Below, piece by piece: positions 9,938 through 20,509 of a stretch of 64,000 bases of DNA (its first letter is position 1; each line of letters opens with the position of its first letter). Below the pieces are notes generated by a model. It worked only from the letters and a program-made list of their open reading frames with translations. It was not told where the DNA came from and made no database searches. The stretch is taken from assembly GCA_022451485.1 (NCBI GenBank), contig JAKUQS010000011.1, forward strand, positions 1-64,000. Direction: 5' to 3'. The stretch is from Gammaproteobacteria bacterium (GTDB taxonomy: Bacteria; Pseudomonadota; Gammaproteobacteria; Arenicellales; UBA868). The position numbers and the translations under genes are program-made.

Positions 9938-11272
9938 ATGGCGATCTCGGCATTAGCAGGACTCGGAAAATTAACGGAACTCCGGCAGCGGATTTTGTTT
10001 GTTTTGGGGGCGATGGTCGTTTTCCGACTAGGTACGCATATCCCGGTGCCGGGTGTCGACCCGGTCGCAGTAGCAGCGTTGTTCGAACAGACTCGTGGGT
10101 CGATTGTCGACGTATTCAATATGTTCTCGGGTGGAGCCCTTACTCGGCTATCAATCTTTGCTCTAGGGGTGATGCCTTACATATCGGCATCGATCATCAT
10201 GCAGATGATGAGCGCTGTTATTCCGCAACTCGAACAGTTAAAGAAAGAGGGCGAGGCGGGCCGTCGAAAAATCACACAGTACACCCGGTACGGCACCGTA
10301 GTGCTTGCAACGTTTCAGGCTCTTGGGATTGCGATCGCGATCGAAGGACAGATGGCAGGTGGAGGGCCGGTTGTTCTTATCCCGGGACTCGGCTTCAAGA
10401 TCACCACGGTAGCAAGTCTCGTGACTGGCACCATGTTTCTAGTTTGGTTGGGAGAGCAGATTTCCGAACGAGGAATCGGCAACGGCATCTCGTTAATTAT
10501 TTTTGGCAGCATCGTTGCCGGATTGCCAGCGGCGGTCGCTGGCACACTGGAACTCGCACGAACAGGCAGTTTCACGCCACTGGGTGTGTTGGCGCTATTT
10601 GTCGGAGCCATAGTGATTACTGGAGTTGTTGTGTTCATAGAGCGCGGCCAGCGGCGGATCACCGTCAATTATGCAAAGCGTCAACAAGGTCGGCGGATGA
10701 TGGCCGGGCAGACCAGTCATTTGCCGTTGAAACTCAATATGGCCGGGGTTATTCCTCCAATATTTGCATCAAGCATTATTCTCTTTCCGGCGAGCCTCGG
10801 AAGTTGGTTCGGTCAGGCGGAAGGAATGGGTTGGTTGCGAGACATCGCAACGACACTGGGCCCGGGACAGCCAATTTATGCTTTGCTGTACTCTGGAATG
10901 ATTTTATTCTTTTGTTTTTTCTATACGGCGTTGGTTTTCAATCCGACCGAGATTGCAGACAACTTAAAGAAATCGGGAGGTTTTATCCCTGGTATTCGAC
11001 CCGGGACACAGAGTGCTCAGTACATCGACAGGGTAGTGTCTCGGTTAACACTCGCTGGTGCGATGTATCTTACGGTTGTTTGCCTAATTCCAGAATTTAT
11101 GATTGTGAAATGGAGTGTGCCGTTTTATTTCGGTGGGACCTCCTTGTTGATTATTGTCGTAGTGATGATGGATCTCATGTCACAAGTCCAGTCGTATCTA
11201 ATGTCGCGCCAGTACGAAAGCTTGATGCGCAAAACGTCACTGGTCGGTGGTGGTTTGGGCGCGATTCGTTAA
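9938..11272 (+). CDS. secY: Protein translocase channel subunit SecY
   Basis: Central pore of the Sec translocon in the inner membrane, working with SecE/SecG and SecA or the ribosome. The 444 residues show ten hydrophobic segments, the N-terminal [20 protein letters not shown], the plug region near [19 protein letters not shown] and the cytoplasmic [20 protein letters not shown] loop. It is the last large gene of the spc operon. A long open frame overlaps it in another register and is taken as a shadow. Confidence 0.98.
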   Translation: MAISALAGLGKLTELRQRILFVLGAMVVFRLGTHIPVPGVDPVAVAALFEQTRGSIVDVFNMFSGGALTRLSIFALGVMPYISASIIMQMMSAVIPQLEQLKKEGEAGRRKITQYTRYGTVVLATFQALGIAIAIEGQMAGGGPVVLIPGLGFKITTVASLVTGTMFLVWLGEQISERGIGNGISLIIFGSIVAGLPAAVAGTLELARTGSFTPLGVLALFVGAIVITGVVVFIERGQRRITVNYAKRQQGRRMMAGQTSHLPLKLNMAGVIPPIFASSIILFPASLGSWFGQAEGMGWLRDIATTLGPGQPIYALLYSGMILFFCFFYTALVFNPTEIADNLKKSGGFIPGIRPGTQSAQYIDRVVSRLTLAGAMYLTVVCLIPEFMIVKWSVPFYFGGTSLLIIVVVMMDLMSQVQSYLMSRQYESLMRKTSLVGGGLGAIR

Positions 11273-11312
11273 GGCGTGAGGCAGAAGCGAGCAAAAAAGT
11301 GGAGAGGGTATT

Positions 11313-11426
11313 ATGAAAGTACGTGCTTCGGTTAAGAAGATCTGTCGCCACTGCAAGATCGTTCGCCGCAAAGGCGTTCTACGGGTCATTTGTAGTGATC
11401 CGCGCCATAAGCAGCGTCAGGGATAA
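11313..11426 (+). CDS. rpmJ: 50S ribosomal protein L36
   Basis: A 37-residue gene between secY and rpsM. The translation starts [20 protein letters not shown] and ends RHKQRQG. It has the zinc-ribbon residues Cys11, Cys14, Cys27 and His32, so this is the zinc-binding (C+) form of L36. A GGAGAGG Shine-Dalgarno sequence lies 6 bp upstream. Confidence 0.97.
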   Translation: MKVRASVKKICRHCKIVRRKGVLRVICSDPRHKQRQG

Positions 11427-11538
11427 CGCGCTTAGAAGGTAGAAATAATGAGCCAATTAGAGTGCTGAGTATGAGTCAAGGAAATGTTACGCAACGGGTT
11501 TGTTCGATTAGTGAACTGACCATTCGAGGAGATGACCA

Positions 11539-11895
11539 ATGGCCCGTATAGCCGGGATTAATCTGCCGACCAATAAGCATGTTGGAATTGCTTTGACATC
11601 GATCTATGGTGTGGGGAGCGCACGGGCACAGAAAATCTGTGATGCAGCCGCCGTAGTGCCGTCAACCAAGGTCTTTGAGTTGTCTGATGAGGATGCCGAT
11701 CGATTGCGTTCTGCTGTCGCTAACTTCCAGATCGAAGGAGACTTGCGGCGTGAGGTGTCGATGAACATCAAGCGTTTAATGGATCTCGGTTGCTATCGGG
11801 GTCTGCGTCATCGACGAGGCTTACCTGTGCGGGGCCAACGAACCTCAACCAATGCTCGTACCCGTAAGGGGCCGCGCCGACCCATCAAGAAATAA
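11539..11895 (+). CDS. rpsM: 30S ribosomal protein S13
   Basis: Head protein that contacts P-site tRNA and 50S bridges; first gene of the alpha operon. The 118 residues begin [20 protein letters not shown] and end with [16 protein letters not shown]. The 112 bp between rpmJ and rpsM could hold an alpha-operon leader, but I could not confirm the S4-binding pseudoknot by eye. Confidence 0.98.
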   Translation: MARIAGINLPTNKHVGIALTSIYGVGSARAQKICDAAAVVPSTKVFELSDEDADRLRSAVANFQIEGDLRREVSMNIKRLMDLGCYRGLRHRRGLPVRGQRTSTNARTRKGPRRPIKK

Positions 11896-11907
11896 CGAGC
11901 AGATATC

Positions 11908-12303
11908 ATGGCGAAGGCGAAATCAAAAAAACGTTCGAAAGTGAAAGCAAAACGTGTTGTTGTCGAGGGCATTGCGCACATTCATGCCACTTTTAACAAC
12001 ACAATCATTACGATTACCGATCGGCACGGCAATGCTGTGTCCTGGGCAACTGCCGGTGGAGCCGGCTTCAGGGGTAGTCGAAAGAGCACCCCTTTCGCAG
12101 CGCAAGTCGCTGCGGAAGCAGCCGGAAAGGTCGCTCGAGATATGGGGATGCAGCAGCTTGATATTCGTATAAAAGGACCGGGGCCAGGAAGAGACTCGTC
12201 AGTTCGGGCCCTCAATGCATTGGGGTTCGAGATTAATACTATTTCCGATGTAACCACTATCGCACATAACGGCTGTCGGCCCCCAAAGCGTCGACGCGTC
12301 TAG
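11908..12303 (+). CDS. rpsK: 30S ribosomal protein S11
   Basis: Platform protein near the E site. The 131-residue product contains [20 protein letters not shown] and [20 protein letters not shown] and ends [11 protein letters not shown], all diagnostic. Confidence 0.98.
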   Translation: MAKAKSKKRSKVKAKRVVVEGIAHIHATFNNTIITITDRHGNAVSWATAGGAGFRGSRKSTPFAAQVAAEAAGKVARDMGMQQLDIRIKGPGPGRDSSVRALNALGFEINTISDVTTIAHNGCRPPKRRRV

Positions 12304-12319
12304 TTGGAGAATTTGGCTA

Positions 12320-12943
12320 ATGGCTCGATATAGAGGACCTACCTGTAAGCTGGCTCGGCGTGAAGGAACAGATCTGTTTCTGAAAAGCCCGATACGACCG
12401 CTTGATTCGAAGTGTAAATTTGATCGACCGCCTGGGTTTAAAGCGGGCGGCCGCAGACCGCGCGTGACAGTTTACGGAACTCAACTCCGAGAGAAGCAAA
12501 AACTTCGCCGAATTTATGGCATCATGGAGAAGCAGTTCCGTAACTATTACCAAGAAGCTTCTCGACGGACCGGCGCAACTGGTGAGCTGTTGTTGCAGTT
12601 GCTCGAATCGCGCCTTGATAATGTGACCTTTCGGATGGGTTTTGCGATTACTCGAGCGGAGGCACGGCAGTTAGTAACTCATAATGCTGTGACTGTTAAC
12701 GGGCGCCGTGTGAATATTCCTTCTTATCAAGTAGCAGTTGGCGATGAGATAGAGATTCGGGAAAAGAGCAAGACCCAGTTACGGATTAAGGCTGCGATGG
12801 AGATTGCCGAACAGGTCGGTTTTGCACCCTGGGTAGATGTTGATGTCAAAGCCATAAAGGGTACTTTCAAAGTGTGTCCAGAACGTATTGATTTGTCGCA
12901 AGACATTAATGAAGCCTTAGTTGTAGCGTTGTATTCCAGATAA
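12320..12943 (+). CDS. rpsD: 30S ribosomal protein S4
   Basis: Primary 16S assembly protein; in E. coli it represses the alpha operon. The 207 residues begin [19 protein letters not shown], lack the zinc-binding cysteines of other S4 types, and contain the S4 RNA-binding domain ([20 protein letters not shown]). Confidence 0.98.
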   Translation: MARYRGPTCKLARREGTDLFLKSPIRPLDSKCKFDRPPGFKAGGRRPRVTVYGTQLREKQKLRRIYGIMEKQFRNYYQEASRRTGATGELLLQLLESRLDNVTFRMGFAITRAEARQLVTHNAVTVNGRRVNIPSYQVAVGDEIEIREKSKTQLRIKAAMEIAEQVGFAPWVDVDVKAIKGTFKVCPERIDLSQDINEALVVALYSR

Positions 12944-13011
12944 TTTTCGGCGCTCCACTATGTGGATAGCGTAAAAGTTGTTTTTCTCAGTTTTAACGAG
13001 GGCAGGTGCTG

Positions 13012-14013
13012 ATGCAAGTTTCGAGTTCTGATTTCCTAAAGCCAAACGTGATTTCAGTTGAAAATATTAATAATGCGCGTGCGCGTGTCACGCTAGAGCC
13101 ACTTGAACGTGGCTTTGGTTATACCCTCGGCAATGCACTGCGCAGAATTCTGCTTTCCTCCCTGCCGGGAGCGGCCGTAACAGCGGTCAAAATTGACGGC
13201 GTACTCCATGAATATGGAGCAATTGAGGGTGTCCAGGAGGACGTTATCGATATACTGCTCAACCTGAAGGGGTTAGCAATTCGGATGCACAGCCGTCAAG
13301 AAGCGGTTCTGCGTCTCAGTCGAAAGGGTGAAGGTGTAGTGACTGCTGCTGATATACAGCTCGACCACGATGTTGAGATCGTTGATCCCAATCATGTTCT
13401 GGCAAACCTATCCGGTGATGGGGAGCTGAATATGACGTTGACTGTTACAACGGGGCGGGGCTATCAGGTGGTTGAGTCCAACAGGGACGAGGACGAGGCG
13501 CTGACTATCGGTGCGTTGAAACTCGACGCATCCTACAGTCCAGTGCGGCGAGTCTCCTATGTGGTTGAAAATGCCCGAGTCGAGCAGCGTACAGATCTTG
13601 ACAAGCTGGTTATTGATTTAGAAACCAACGGGACGATCGATCCAGAAGAGGCGGTGCGCACTGCGGCTACGATCTTGCATGAGCAAATTTCTGTTTTTGT
13701 AAGGCTTGAGGAATCGCAGCACGCGACTACTGATCCCGCACAGGAATATGTTGATCCATTGTTACTCCGAACAGTGGATGATTTAGAGTTAACGGTGCGC
13801 TCTGCAAATTGTCTGAAAGCTGAGAATATCTATTTCATTGGTGATCTAGTTCAAAGGACCGAGGTCGAGCTTCTCAAGACGCCTAATCTTGGTAAAAAAT
13901 CTCTGACGGAAATAAAGGATGTACTCGCCAGTCGGGGACTGTCGTTGGGAGTCAAAATCGAAAATTGGCCTCCGTTATCATTACAGCGCGATGCCCACGA
14001 GGGCCTGCACTAG
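13012..14013 (+). CDS. rpoA: DNA-directed RNA polymerase subunit alpha
   Basis: Scaffold for RNA polymerase assembly and target of UP elements and activators. The start is the ATG at 13012 ([11 protein letters not shown]), giving 333 residues; a GTG six bases upstream is in frame but less likely. The N-terminal domain has [20 protein letters not shown]. The C-terminal domain has the [20 protein letters not shown] and [20 protein letters not shown] segments, including the Arg and Asn-Cys-Leu-Lys positions that bind UP-element DNA. Confidence 0.98.
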   Translation: MQVSSSDFLKPNVISVENINNARARVTLEPLERGFGYTLGNALRRILLSSLPGAAVTAVKIDGVLHEYGAIEGVQEDVIDILLNLKGLAIRMHSRQEAVLRLSRKGEGVVTAADIQLDHDVEIVDPNHVLANLSGDGELNMTLTVTTGRGYQVVESNRDEDEALTIGALKLDASYSPVRRVSYVVENARVEQRTDLDKLVIDLETNGTIDPEEAVRTAATILHEQISVFVRLEESQHATTDPAQEYVDPLLLRTVDDLELTVRSANCLKAENIYFIGDLVQRTEVELLKTPNLGKKSLTEIKDVLASRGLSLGVKIENWPPLSLQRDAHEGLH

Positions 14014-14033
14014 TCTAGTCGGGGATTGTTCCA

Positions 14034-14420
14034 ATGCGCCACCAGAAAAGCGGTCGTAAACTCGGCCGAACATCAAGTCATCGGCAAGCCATGTTTAGAA
14101 ATATGGCCGTGTCATTGTTTCGCCACGAACAGATACGAACCACCTTGCCTAAGGCCAAGGAGTTACGCCGTGTTGCCGAGCCGCTGATTACGATGGCTAA
14201 GAATCCAACGATGGCACGGCGACGCCTCGCTTTTGCACGACTACGTGATAAGGATATTGTCGGGAAACTGTTCGATGAATTGGCGCCACGGTACAAGGCG
14301 CGACTGGGTGGTTATACCAGGATACTCAAGTGTGGGTTTCGACGCGGCGATAATGCGCCCATGGCTTACGTTCAATTGGTAGACCAGCCAAATGAAACGG
14401 CTGAGGGCGACGCAAGTTAA
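14034..14420 (+). CDS. rplQ: 50S ribosomal protein L17
   Basis: Exit-tunnel rim protein and last gene of the alpha operon. The 128 residues start [20 protein letters not shown] and contain ALFRHEQI-type and [19 protein letters not shown] motifs. No convincing intrinsic terminator was found in the 190 bp that follow. Confidence 0.98.
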   Translation: MRHQKSGRKLGRTSSHRQAMFRNMAVSLFRHEQIRTTLPKAKELRRVAEPLITMAKNPTMARRRLAFARLRDKDIVGKLFDELAPRYKARLGGYTRILKCGFRRGDNAPMAYVQLVDQPNETAEGDAS

Positions 14421-14610
14421 CTGACACAGCGCCTGAATTGTTTCTGTGTTCGAGCGGCGTGGAGAAGGAATACACCTACACGTACAGCGCTATGACACTA
14501 GGGGTGGCCACAATCTGATGGCAAAGGCGTCACCAATACGGTGTATAAGAGATGTCGATCGAGTAACCTTTCTTGAATCTCAGGCCATGGCTTCAGAGGG
14601 GTAAATACAA

Positions 14611-15186
14611 TTGACCAACGACGCGTTATTTCCCGTTGACAGCGAGACCGGTTGGGTCTCTGGGCTTCGCCAATTACCGTCACCGAATTGTGATGCCCGG
14701 CCTGAAGGCGCCCAAGTAGAGGTCATTGTGCTTCATGGAATCAGCCTTCCTGCCGGGCAATTTGGTGGCGATGCGGTGATTCGATTGTTCCTTAATCAGC
14801 TCGATATCAACGCGCACCCCAGTTTTTTGCCGCTCAAAGAACTCCAAGTCTCGGCCCATTTTTTGATTCGTCGCGACGGAGAAATCCTCCAATTCGTTCC
14901 AGTCAGTATGCGTGCCTGGCATGCCGGAATTTCCTCTTGTCTGGGCCGGTCTGCGGTAAACGATTTTTCCATCGGTGTTGAACTTGAAGGAACTGATACA
15001 AATCCCTACGAAGAGGCCCAATATCGGTCTCTAGCTCGACTCAATCAGTCATTGATACGGGAATTTCCAGCGGTAACGGCAGACCATCTCTTTGGACACA
15101 GTGACATTGCACCCGACAGGAAATCAGATCCAGGGCCATGTTTCGATTGGCCGCGGTGCCGTCGCGATGCGGTGATATTGTCTTGA
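14611..15186 (+). CDS. ampD: 1,6-anhydro-N-acetylmuramyl-L-alanine amidase AmpD
   Basis: Cytoplasmic zinc amidase of peptidoglycan recycling that cuts the stem peptide from anhydromuropeptides. The 191-residue product has the zinc ligands expected of the amidase-2 fold: His in VIVLHGISLP, His in LFGHSDIAPDRKSDPGPCFD and the Asp of the same block, plus VSAHFLIRRDGEI. The start is a TTG at 14611; no better upstream start is seen. It stands alone on the plus strand after the ribosomal block. The AmgK-like kinase at 20510-21577 may serve the same recycling pathway. Confidence 0.93.
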   Translation: MTNDALFPVDSETGWVSGLRQLPSPNCDARPEGAQVEVIVLHGISLPAGQFGGDAVIRLFLNQLDINAHPSFLPLKELQVSAHFLIRRDGEILQFVPVSMRAWHAGISSCLGRSAVNDFSIGVELEGTDTNPYEEAQYRSLARLNQSLIREFPAVTADHLFGHSDIAPDRKSDPGPCFDWPRCRRDAVILS

Positions 15187-15228
15187 GGTGTCAGCATTAA
15201 TCAGGGTGTTAACTTGAGTCCAGGCAGG

Positions 15229-15783
15229 TCATTGAGGTTCACGTTCATGGTGCCACAGGACGTCAGAGTCTCCAGCCGCACGATTCAGACTTCGTGCGGT
15301 TACAAACAAGAGATCAGACAATCGATTGATGTAAGCAAGGCCTGTTGCTGATACCGGGGTTTCGTCGTTGACAGCAAGCAGACGGCGCTCGACGCGCCGG
15401 CAGACGCTCCTGGCCTGATGACAAAACGCGGCACTTCGACAGCCGCCCGGCAGGATAAATTCTTTTAGTGGCGTCAAATGCGCGTTTAGCTTATCTAGGG
15501 TTTCTTCTAGGTGGGTTACATCTTGAGTCTTGACCAGACTATAACCAGGGATGCTGAGTTCACCGCCAAGATCAAACAGGGTGTGTTGAATTTTGGTGAA
15601 ACATTGATCAATGTCATCAGGTAGCTTTTCGGTCATCAACAGGCCAATAACGCTGTTTAACTCATCAACCGCACCCATCGCTTCCACTCGAGGATCAGTT
15701 TTCGGCACTCGTGAACCGTCCCCAAGGCCGGTGGTGCCGTCATCACCGGTACGTGTATAAATTTTGCTGAGTCTGTTTCCCAT
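15229..15783 (-). CDS. Cob(I)alamin adenosyltransferase, PduO type
   Basis: Transfers the adenosyl group of ATP to cob(I)alamin to form coenzyme B12. The 184 residues have the N-terminal phosphate-binding block IYTRTGDDGTTGLGDGSRV, the DELNSVIG helix, and a C-terminal RRVERRLLAV helix, matching the PduO/MMAB fold rather than the BtuR fold. It lies 41 bp downstream of the glycerate kinase gene on the same strand, so the two may be cotranscribed. No B12-dependent enzyme is seen in the window, so its client is unknown. Confidence 0.92.
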   Translation of the reverse strand: MGNRLSKIYTRTGDDGTTGLGDGSRVPKTDPRVEAMGAVDELNSVIGLLMTEKLPDDIDQCFTKIQHTLFDLGGELSIPGYSLVKTQDVTHLEETLDKLNAHLTPLKEFILPGGCRSAAFCHQARSVCRRVERRLLAVNDETPVSATGLAYINRLSDLLFVTARSLNRAAGDSDVLWHHEREPQ

Positions 15784-15824
15784 CTATTACTACTCCTGGT
15801 GAGTCGAGGTGAAAACCGGCTATA

Positions 15825-17087
15825 TCAAGTATTGGGTTGATATAACAACACCCTAAAGTCATTAACATTTGTTCGAGTTGGGCCGGTGTTAAGATTGTCA
15901 TCAATAGCGGAAAAAAATTGCCCGACATCGTTTGTTTCGAGTGCGTTAGCCGCATCGAGACCAAGAAGCGCGGCGCGTTGTAGGGTATCAGGACTAATCA
16001 CAGCGCCCGCGTCATCGTCGCTACCGTCTATTCCATCGGTGTCACCCGCCAGCGCCCAGATACTTGGGTCAGCATTGAGTTCTAACGCCAGCGCAAGGAG
16101 AAACTCTCGATTTGGTCCCCCGCGGCCCTCACCGCGCACCGTCACGGTAGTTTCGCCCCCGGAGAACATAACGAGTGGCAGAGTGGGATTGGCGGCGATG
16201 TATTGACGAAACTGGGCAGCATGATTAAGTGCAACTTCGCGCGAATCGCCCTCGATCTCATCGCCAAGGCTGATCACCCGAAATCCCTGCGACTCGGCCA
16301 GCGACATTGCTGCCGCTAAAGACTGTAGCCCCGATGCAACAATATGATGGCGGGTTTGTTCAAAGAGTGGGTCGTCAGGCCATGGGGTTTCCGAGATGCC
16401 GGCTTTGAGCATATCGGTTAGCGTGGAGGGTACCTTGATGTCGTAGTGTTGGAGGATGCCCAAAGCATCGGTGCAACTGGTCGGGTCACCGACAGTGGGT
16501 CCCGAAGCAATCACCGCGAGGTCATCTCCCGCTACATCAGAGATGATTAGGCTTTCGATTCGTGCCCCACTCGCTGCTTCGGCTAGGCGGCCTCCTTTGA
16601 TGGCTGAAAGGTGTTTCCGCACGCAGTTAATCTCGGTGATTGCAGCCCCCGACTTTAGTAATTGTAGGTTAATTAATTGTTTATCTTCTAGGGATACTCC
16701 AAAGCCCGGTAACGTCAGGAGGGCCGACCCGCCGCCCGACCATAAGCACAAAAGCAGATCGTTCGGAGTCAGGGATGCTGCAAGGCTCAGTAGGCGCTGA
16801 GCCGTTGTCTGTCCGATTGCGTCTGGTATTGGGTGCCCCGCCTCTACCACCTCGATTGAGTGGCAAGGTGAATTATGCCCGTAACGTGTAATAACAAGAC
16901 CTTCCATTGGCCCTGGTGAGGCAGCTTCGACGGCACTCGCCATGGCAGCCGCTGCTTTCCCCGCGCCCACCACAACGGTTCTGCCGGCCGGAGGCAAGGG
17001 TAAATAAGGTCCGACAACGTGATGCGGGGCCGCCGCACTAACTGCTGTCTCAAACAGACGACGAAGAAAAGTACCAGGATGTGTCAT
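15825..17087 (-). CDS. Glycerate 2-kinase (GckA/TtuD, MOFRL family)
   Basis: ATP-dependent phosphorylation of D-glycerate to 2-phosphoglycerate, used in glycolate, glyoxylate and tartrate catabolism and the serine cycle. The 420 residues contain VVVGAGKAAAAMASAVE (nucleotide-binding region), CLWSGGGSALLTLP, the NCVRKHLSAIKGGRLA block with the conserved Lys/Arg, and the MOFRL-type GGPNREFLLALALEL and AGDTDGIDGSDDDAGAV motifs near the C-terminus. Family members are sometimes annotated hydroxypyruvate reductase; the kinase role is the established one. It diverges from the agmatinase-like gene across a 147 bp gap. Confidence 0.93.
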   Translation of the reverse strand: MTHPGTFLRRLFETAVSAAAPHHVVGPYLPLPPAGRTVVVGAGKAAAAMASAVEAASPGPMEGLVITRYGHNSPCHSIEVVEAGHPIPDAIGQTTAQRLLSLAASLTPNDLLLCLWSGGGSALLTLPGFGVSLEDKQLINLQLLKSGAAITEINCVRKHLSAIKGGRLAEAASGARIESLIISDVAGDDLAVIASGPTVGDPTSCTDALGILQHYDIKVPSTLTDMLKAGISETPWPDDPLFEQTRHHIVASGLQSLAAAMSLAESQGFRVISLGDEIEGDSREVALNHAAQFRQYIAANPTLPLVMFSGGETTVTVRGEGRGGPNREFLLALALELNADPSIWALAGDTDGIDGSDDDAGAVISPDTLQRAALLGLDAANALETNDVGQFFSAIDDNLNTGPTRTNVNDFRVLLYQPNT

Positions 17088-17234
17088 GTTGAGAATTTCG
17101 AAGTGTTGGCTAGTTGTAAAACATCGACAGGGCTAAGAGTTGGCCCCTTGGGGTCGAATTTGGTACACGGGATCATGGATAATCTATCCTTTCTATTATG
17201 CCGTGGAAACTTATACACGAGATGGAGAATAACG

Positions 17235-18191
17235 ATGTATAAATACGAGGGATTTTCAGATCCGATACAGCGTCCACGTTATACTGGAGTGCCGACCTTC
17301 CTGCGCGCCCCTTACGAAGAAGAACTGGGTAATGTGGATATTGGGTTAGTCGGGGTACCGTTTGACGGAGGTGTTACCAATCGTACCGGGGCACGGCACG
17401 GCCCACGCGAGATTCGCAATCAGTCAAGTTTGATGCGTCGAATGCATCAATCGAGTGGTATCAGTCCACATGATTTGGCTCGTGTCGCTGATGTAGGTGA
17501 TGCATGGGTGCAATCGCCATTTCATCTAGAGAATAGTCTTGATGAGATTGCAGAATTTTTCACACGCTTAAACGAAGCATCGGTGACTCCGCTATCTGCT
17601 GGTGGCGATCATTCTATTACCTTGCCAATTTTACGTGCTATCGCCAAGACCGGACCGGTTGGCATGGTTCATTTTGACGCACATTGTGACACTGGGGATG
17701 ACTATCTTGGTTCCAAATTTCATCATGGTGCGCCATTTCGGCGAGCGGTTGAGGAAGGCCTGCTTGATCCTGAGCGCACGATACAAATCGGAATAAGAGG
17801 ATCAGTGAACGAACCTGACATATGGAAGTTTAGTCACGATAGCGGCATGCGGGTGATCTATATGGAGGAGTTTTATGAGCTCGGTATTAAGCGGGTCATC
17901 GATGAAGCACGCCGCGTGGTGGGTATAGGGCCGACCTACATATCATTTGATGTTGACGGTCTCGATCCTGTTTACGCACCGGGAACAGGAACACCGGAAG
18001 TCGGTGGTTTCAGTTCTATGGAGGCCCAATTCATGATCCGAGGCTTGAAAGGGTTAAATTTGATTGGTGGTGATGTCGTTGAGGTTGCACCACCGTTCGA
18101 CCCGAGCGGGAATACAGCCTTAGTGGGCGCGACAATGATGTTTGAGATTCTATGCGTGCTCGCTGATGCGTGGGACCAGCGTCAACGGTAG
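17235..18191 (+). CDS. Agmatinase-family ureohydrolase
   Basis: Binuclear-metal hydrolase that releases urea from a guanidino compound such as agmatine or guanidinobutyrate. The ATG at 17235 has a GGAG seven bases upstream and gives 318 residues; earlier in-frame codons are rejected. The metal ligands are complete: His126 in AGGDHSITLP, Asp148/His150/Asp152 in HFDAHCDTGDD, and both Asp in SFDVDGLDPVYAPGTGTPE. Substrate cannot be fixed from motifs; agmatinase, guanidinobutyrase, guanidinopropionase and guanidine hydrolase share them. The acyl-CoA dehydrogenase starts 87 bp downstream. Confidence 0.9.
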   Translation: MYKYEGFSDPIQRPRYTGVPTFLRAPYEEELGNVDIGLVGVPFDGGVTNRTGARHGPREIRNQSSLMRRMHQSSGISPHDLARVADVGDAWVQSPFHLENSLDEIAEFFTRLNEASVTPLSAGGDHSITLPILRAIAKTGPVGMVHFDAHCDTGDDYLGSKFHHGAPFRRAVEEGLLDPERTIQIGIRGSVNEPDIWKFSHDSGMRVIYMEEFYELGIKRVIDEARRVVGIGPTYISFDVDGLDPVYAPGTGTPEVGGFSSMEAQFMIRGLKGLNLIGGDVVEVAPPFDPSGNTALVGATMMFEILCVLADAWDQRQR

Positions 18192-18278
18192 GCTTAACAT
18201 TGAGTGATTGTCTGTTGCCTGGAAGAATGGGTGTGACAAGAATCTGCGTCATTTATGGCGCCTATATGGAGAGAAGAG

Positions 18279-20072
18279 ATGTCCGCATACACGCCACCGA
18301 TCGATGACCTTCGGTTTGTGCTCGAAGAGCTCGCCGATCTGGATAGCATCCGCGTATTGCCGGGTTACGAGGAAGTGCAGTCTGATTTGGTTGATGCCAT
18401 TTTGTCTGAGGCAGGAAAAGTCGCCGTGCAAGTTCTGGCACCACTGAATCGAGTCGGCGATGAGGTGGGTGCTCGGTTAGAAGCCGGTTTGGTTGTGACG
18501 CCGCCGGGCTGGCAGGAAGCTTTTCAGACATTTGTTGCCGGGGGGTGGAGTGGTTTGATGTTTGATCCAAAATTTGGTGGCCAGGGATTACCGCGGGTTG
18601 TCTCAACTGCGGTCCAAGAAATGTGGGAGTCCTCTAATATGTCTTTCGCGCTGTGGCTGCTACTCACACAGGCGGCAGCAGAGGCCATTAGCATTATCGG
18701 TACCGCGGAGCAGAAGTCAGTTTATTTGTCGAAACTGGTTCGGGGTGAGTGGACTGGTACGATGAATTTGACAGAACCTCAGGCGGGTTCCGATTTGAGT
18801 GCTATCAGTGCAATTGCTGTGCCGGAGGAGAGCGGACATTACCTGTTATCAGGCCAGAAGATGTTTATCACCTATGGTGATCACGATCTGGCAGAGAATA
18901 TTATTCATCTTGTTTTGGCACGTACTCCCGATGCTCCGGACGGCGTCAAAGGGATTTCACTTTTTATCGTGCCGAAGTTTATTCCGGACTCTGTCGGGGA
19001 ACCTGGACTTAGAAATGAAGTGCGCTGCGTGTCCTTGGAGCACAAATTGGGGATTCACGGTAGCCCAACAGCCTTGATGTCCTATGGCGAGGATAGGGGT
19101 GCAGTGGCTTACTTGGTAGGGGAGGTGAATCGCGGCCTGGAGTACATGTTTATTATGATGAATGCTGCGCGCCATGCGGTCGGTGTCGAAGGTTACGGGA
19201 TTGCCGACCGTGCCTATCAGCAGGCATTGGCTTATTCGCAGGAGCGGATTCAAGGTAGATCGGTCGGTCAGAGAGACGGCGCGCGCGTCGCCATCATTAA
19301 TCACCCCGACATTCAACGGATGTTGTTGGAAATGCGTTGTCAGATAGAAGCAATGCGCGCGCTCGGTTGCTGCACAGCAGCGGCAATGGATCGTGCGGAA
19401 AGGCATCCAGAAGCGCAGGTTAGACAACAACAGCAGCGACGGGTCGACGTACTGATCCCGATTGTTAAGGGCTGGAGTACTGAAGTTGGAAATCAGATTA
19501 CCAGCCAAGCGCTGCAGGTCCATGGGGGTATGGGCTTTATGGAGGAAACTGGCGCAGCGCAACACTATCGTGACGCACGGATTACAACAATTTATGAAGG
19601 AACAACGGGCATTCAGGCGTCTGATCTTGTGGGACGGAAACTCTTGCGAGATGGTGGCGAAATGGTGCGGGAAGTGATTGCCGATATACGGGAAGATCTT
19701 TTATCAATCAGAAACACGCGTAACGAAGCAAGTGATGTTGCAGGCCATGTCGAAGAGGCGTTATCCGATCTGGAGGATTCAACTACGTGGATGTTGGAAT
19801 CTGCTGGTCGAGATCAACGAATTCCGTTTGCTGCATCATTCGATTACCTTATGATGTTTGGGACCGTTGTCGGTGGTTGGCAAATGGCGTGCGCGGCAGG
19901 TGCTGCGGCGCAGCGTTTAGATGGTGGGCGAGGTGACGCTCGTTTCAACCGTGAGAAATTAGCAACTGCACGATGCTACGTTCACCAGATTCTGCCGCGT
20001 GTGCGTGGTTTTTCTGTCCAGATACGGTGTGGTGCCGAAGCGGTGGTCGCAGCAGGCGATATTGTTTTTTGA
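18279..20072 (+). CDS. Acyl-CoA dehydrogenase, DmdC-like (about 600 residues)
   Basis: FAD enzyme that oxidises an acyl-CoA to the 2,3-enoyl-CoA. The ATG at 18279 (MSAYTPPIDDLRFVLEEL) follows a GGAGAG site and gives 597 residues, the length of the long DmdC-type subfamily with an extra N-terminal helix and a C-terminal extension. Recognisable parts are WTGTMNLTEPQAGSDLSAI (FAD/substrate loop), LEHKLGIHGSPT, and the catalytic region with QVHGGMGFMEETGAAQHYRD and ITTIYEGTTGIQA. DmdC acts on 3-methylmercaptopropionyl-CoA in DMSP demethylation, but many paralogues take other substrates, and no dmdA, dmdB or dmdD is seen nearby. Confidence 0.88.
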   Translation: MSAYTPPIDDLRFVLEELADLDSIRVLPGYEEVQSDLVDAILSEAGKVAVQVLAPLNRVGDEVGARLEAGLVVTPPGWQEAFQTFVAGGWSGLMFDPKFGGQGLPRVVSTAVQEMWESSNMSFALWLLLTQAAAEAISIIGTAEQKSVYLSKLVRGEWTGTMNLTEPQAGSDLSAISAIAVPEESGHYLLSGQKMFITYGDHDLAENIIHLVLARTPDAPDGVKGISLFIVPKFIPDSVGEPGLRNEVRCVSLEHKLGIHGSPTALMSYGEDRGAVAYLVGEVNRGLEYMFIMMNAARHAVGVEGYGIADRAYQQALAYSQERIQGRSVGQRDGARVAIINHPDIQRMLLEMRCQIEAMRALGCCTAAAMDRAERHPEAQVRQQQQRRVDVLIPIVKGWSTEVGNQITSQALQVHGGMGFMEETGAAQHYRDARITTIYEGTTGIQASDLVGRKLLRDGGEMVREVIADIREDLLSIRNTRNEASDVAGHVEEALSDLEDSTTWMLESAGRDQRIPFAASFDYLMMFGTVVGGWQMACAAGAAAQRLDGGRGDARFNREKLATARCYVHQILPRVRGFSVQIRCGAEAVVAAGDIVF

Positions 20073-20080
20073 TTTTCTCG

Positions 20081-20446
20081 CTAGGCAAGTTTGAGTCCGT
20101 TATCGACCGGACGTTCTGGTTGTGCGAGTACCACAGCACCATCAATCTGGGTGAATCCGGTGATGAGAAATTCGGAGCGCACGGGTCCAATTTGTTTGGT
20201 CGGAAAATTGACCACACCAATAATCTGACGACCCAGTAGATCGCCTGGTTGGTAAAGATCCGTGATCTGGGCGCTTGATTTGCGAATTCCAATATCCGAT
20301 CCGAAATCAGCATGAATGATATAGGCGGGCTTTCTTGCCTCCGGAAACAGTTCTACGTTGATAATAGTTCCGCTGCGCAGTTCTACGATTTCGAATTCTT
20401 GCCAACTGATTTCTTTCACGTCCCAAGGTCTCCACTGGTGTTGCAT
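20081..20446 (-). CDS. csaA: tRNA-binding domain protein CsaA
   Basis: Small OB-fold (EMAP/Trbp111-like) protein that binds tRNA and has been described as a secretion-related chaperone. The 121 residues carry the CsaA core [20 protein letters not shown], the [20 protein letters not shown] loop and [19 protein letters not shown]. It converges with the acyl-CoA dehydrogenase gene, leaving only 8 bp between stops. Confidence 0.92.
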   Translation of the reverse strand: MQHQWRPWDVKEISWQEFEIVELRSGTIINVELFPEARKPAYIIHADFGSDIGIRKSSAQITDLYQPGDLLGRQIIGVVNFPTKQIGPVRSEFLITGFTQIDGAVVLAQPERPVDNGLKLA

Positions 20447-20509
20447 CGCTTGATGAAAAGCGACTGTAAGTTAACTAGATAGGTTGGCCAACGCTTACAG
20501 ACAGTGCGG

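Noticed and set aside
9931-11316. 461-codon open frame overlapping secY in another register
   Set aside because: The product has no family resemblance and is rich in Arg, Cys and Ser; secY in the other frame is certain.
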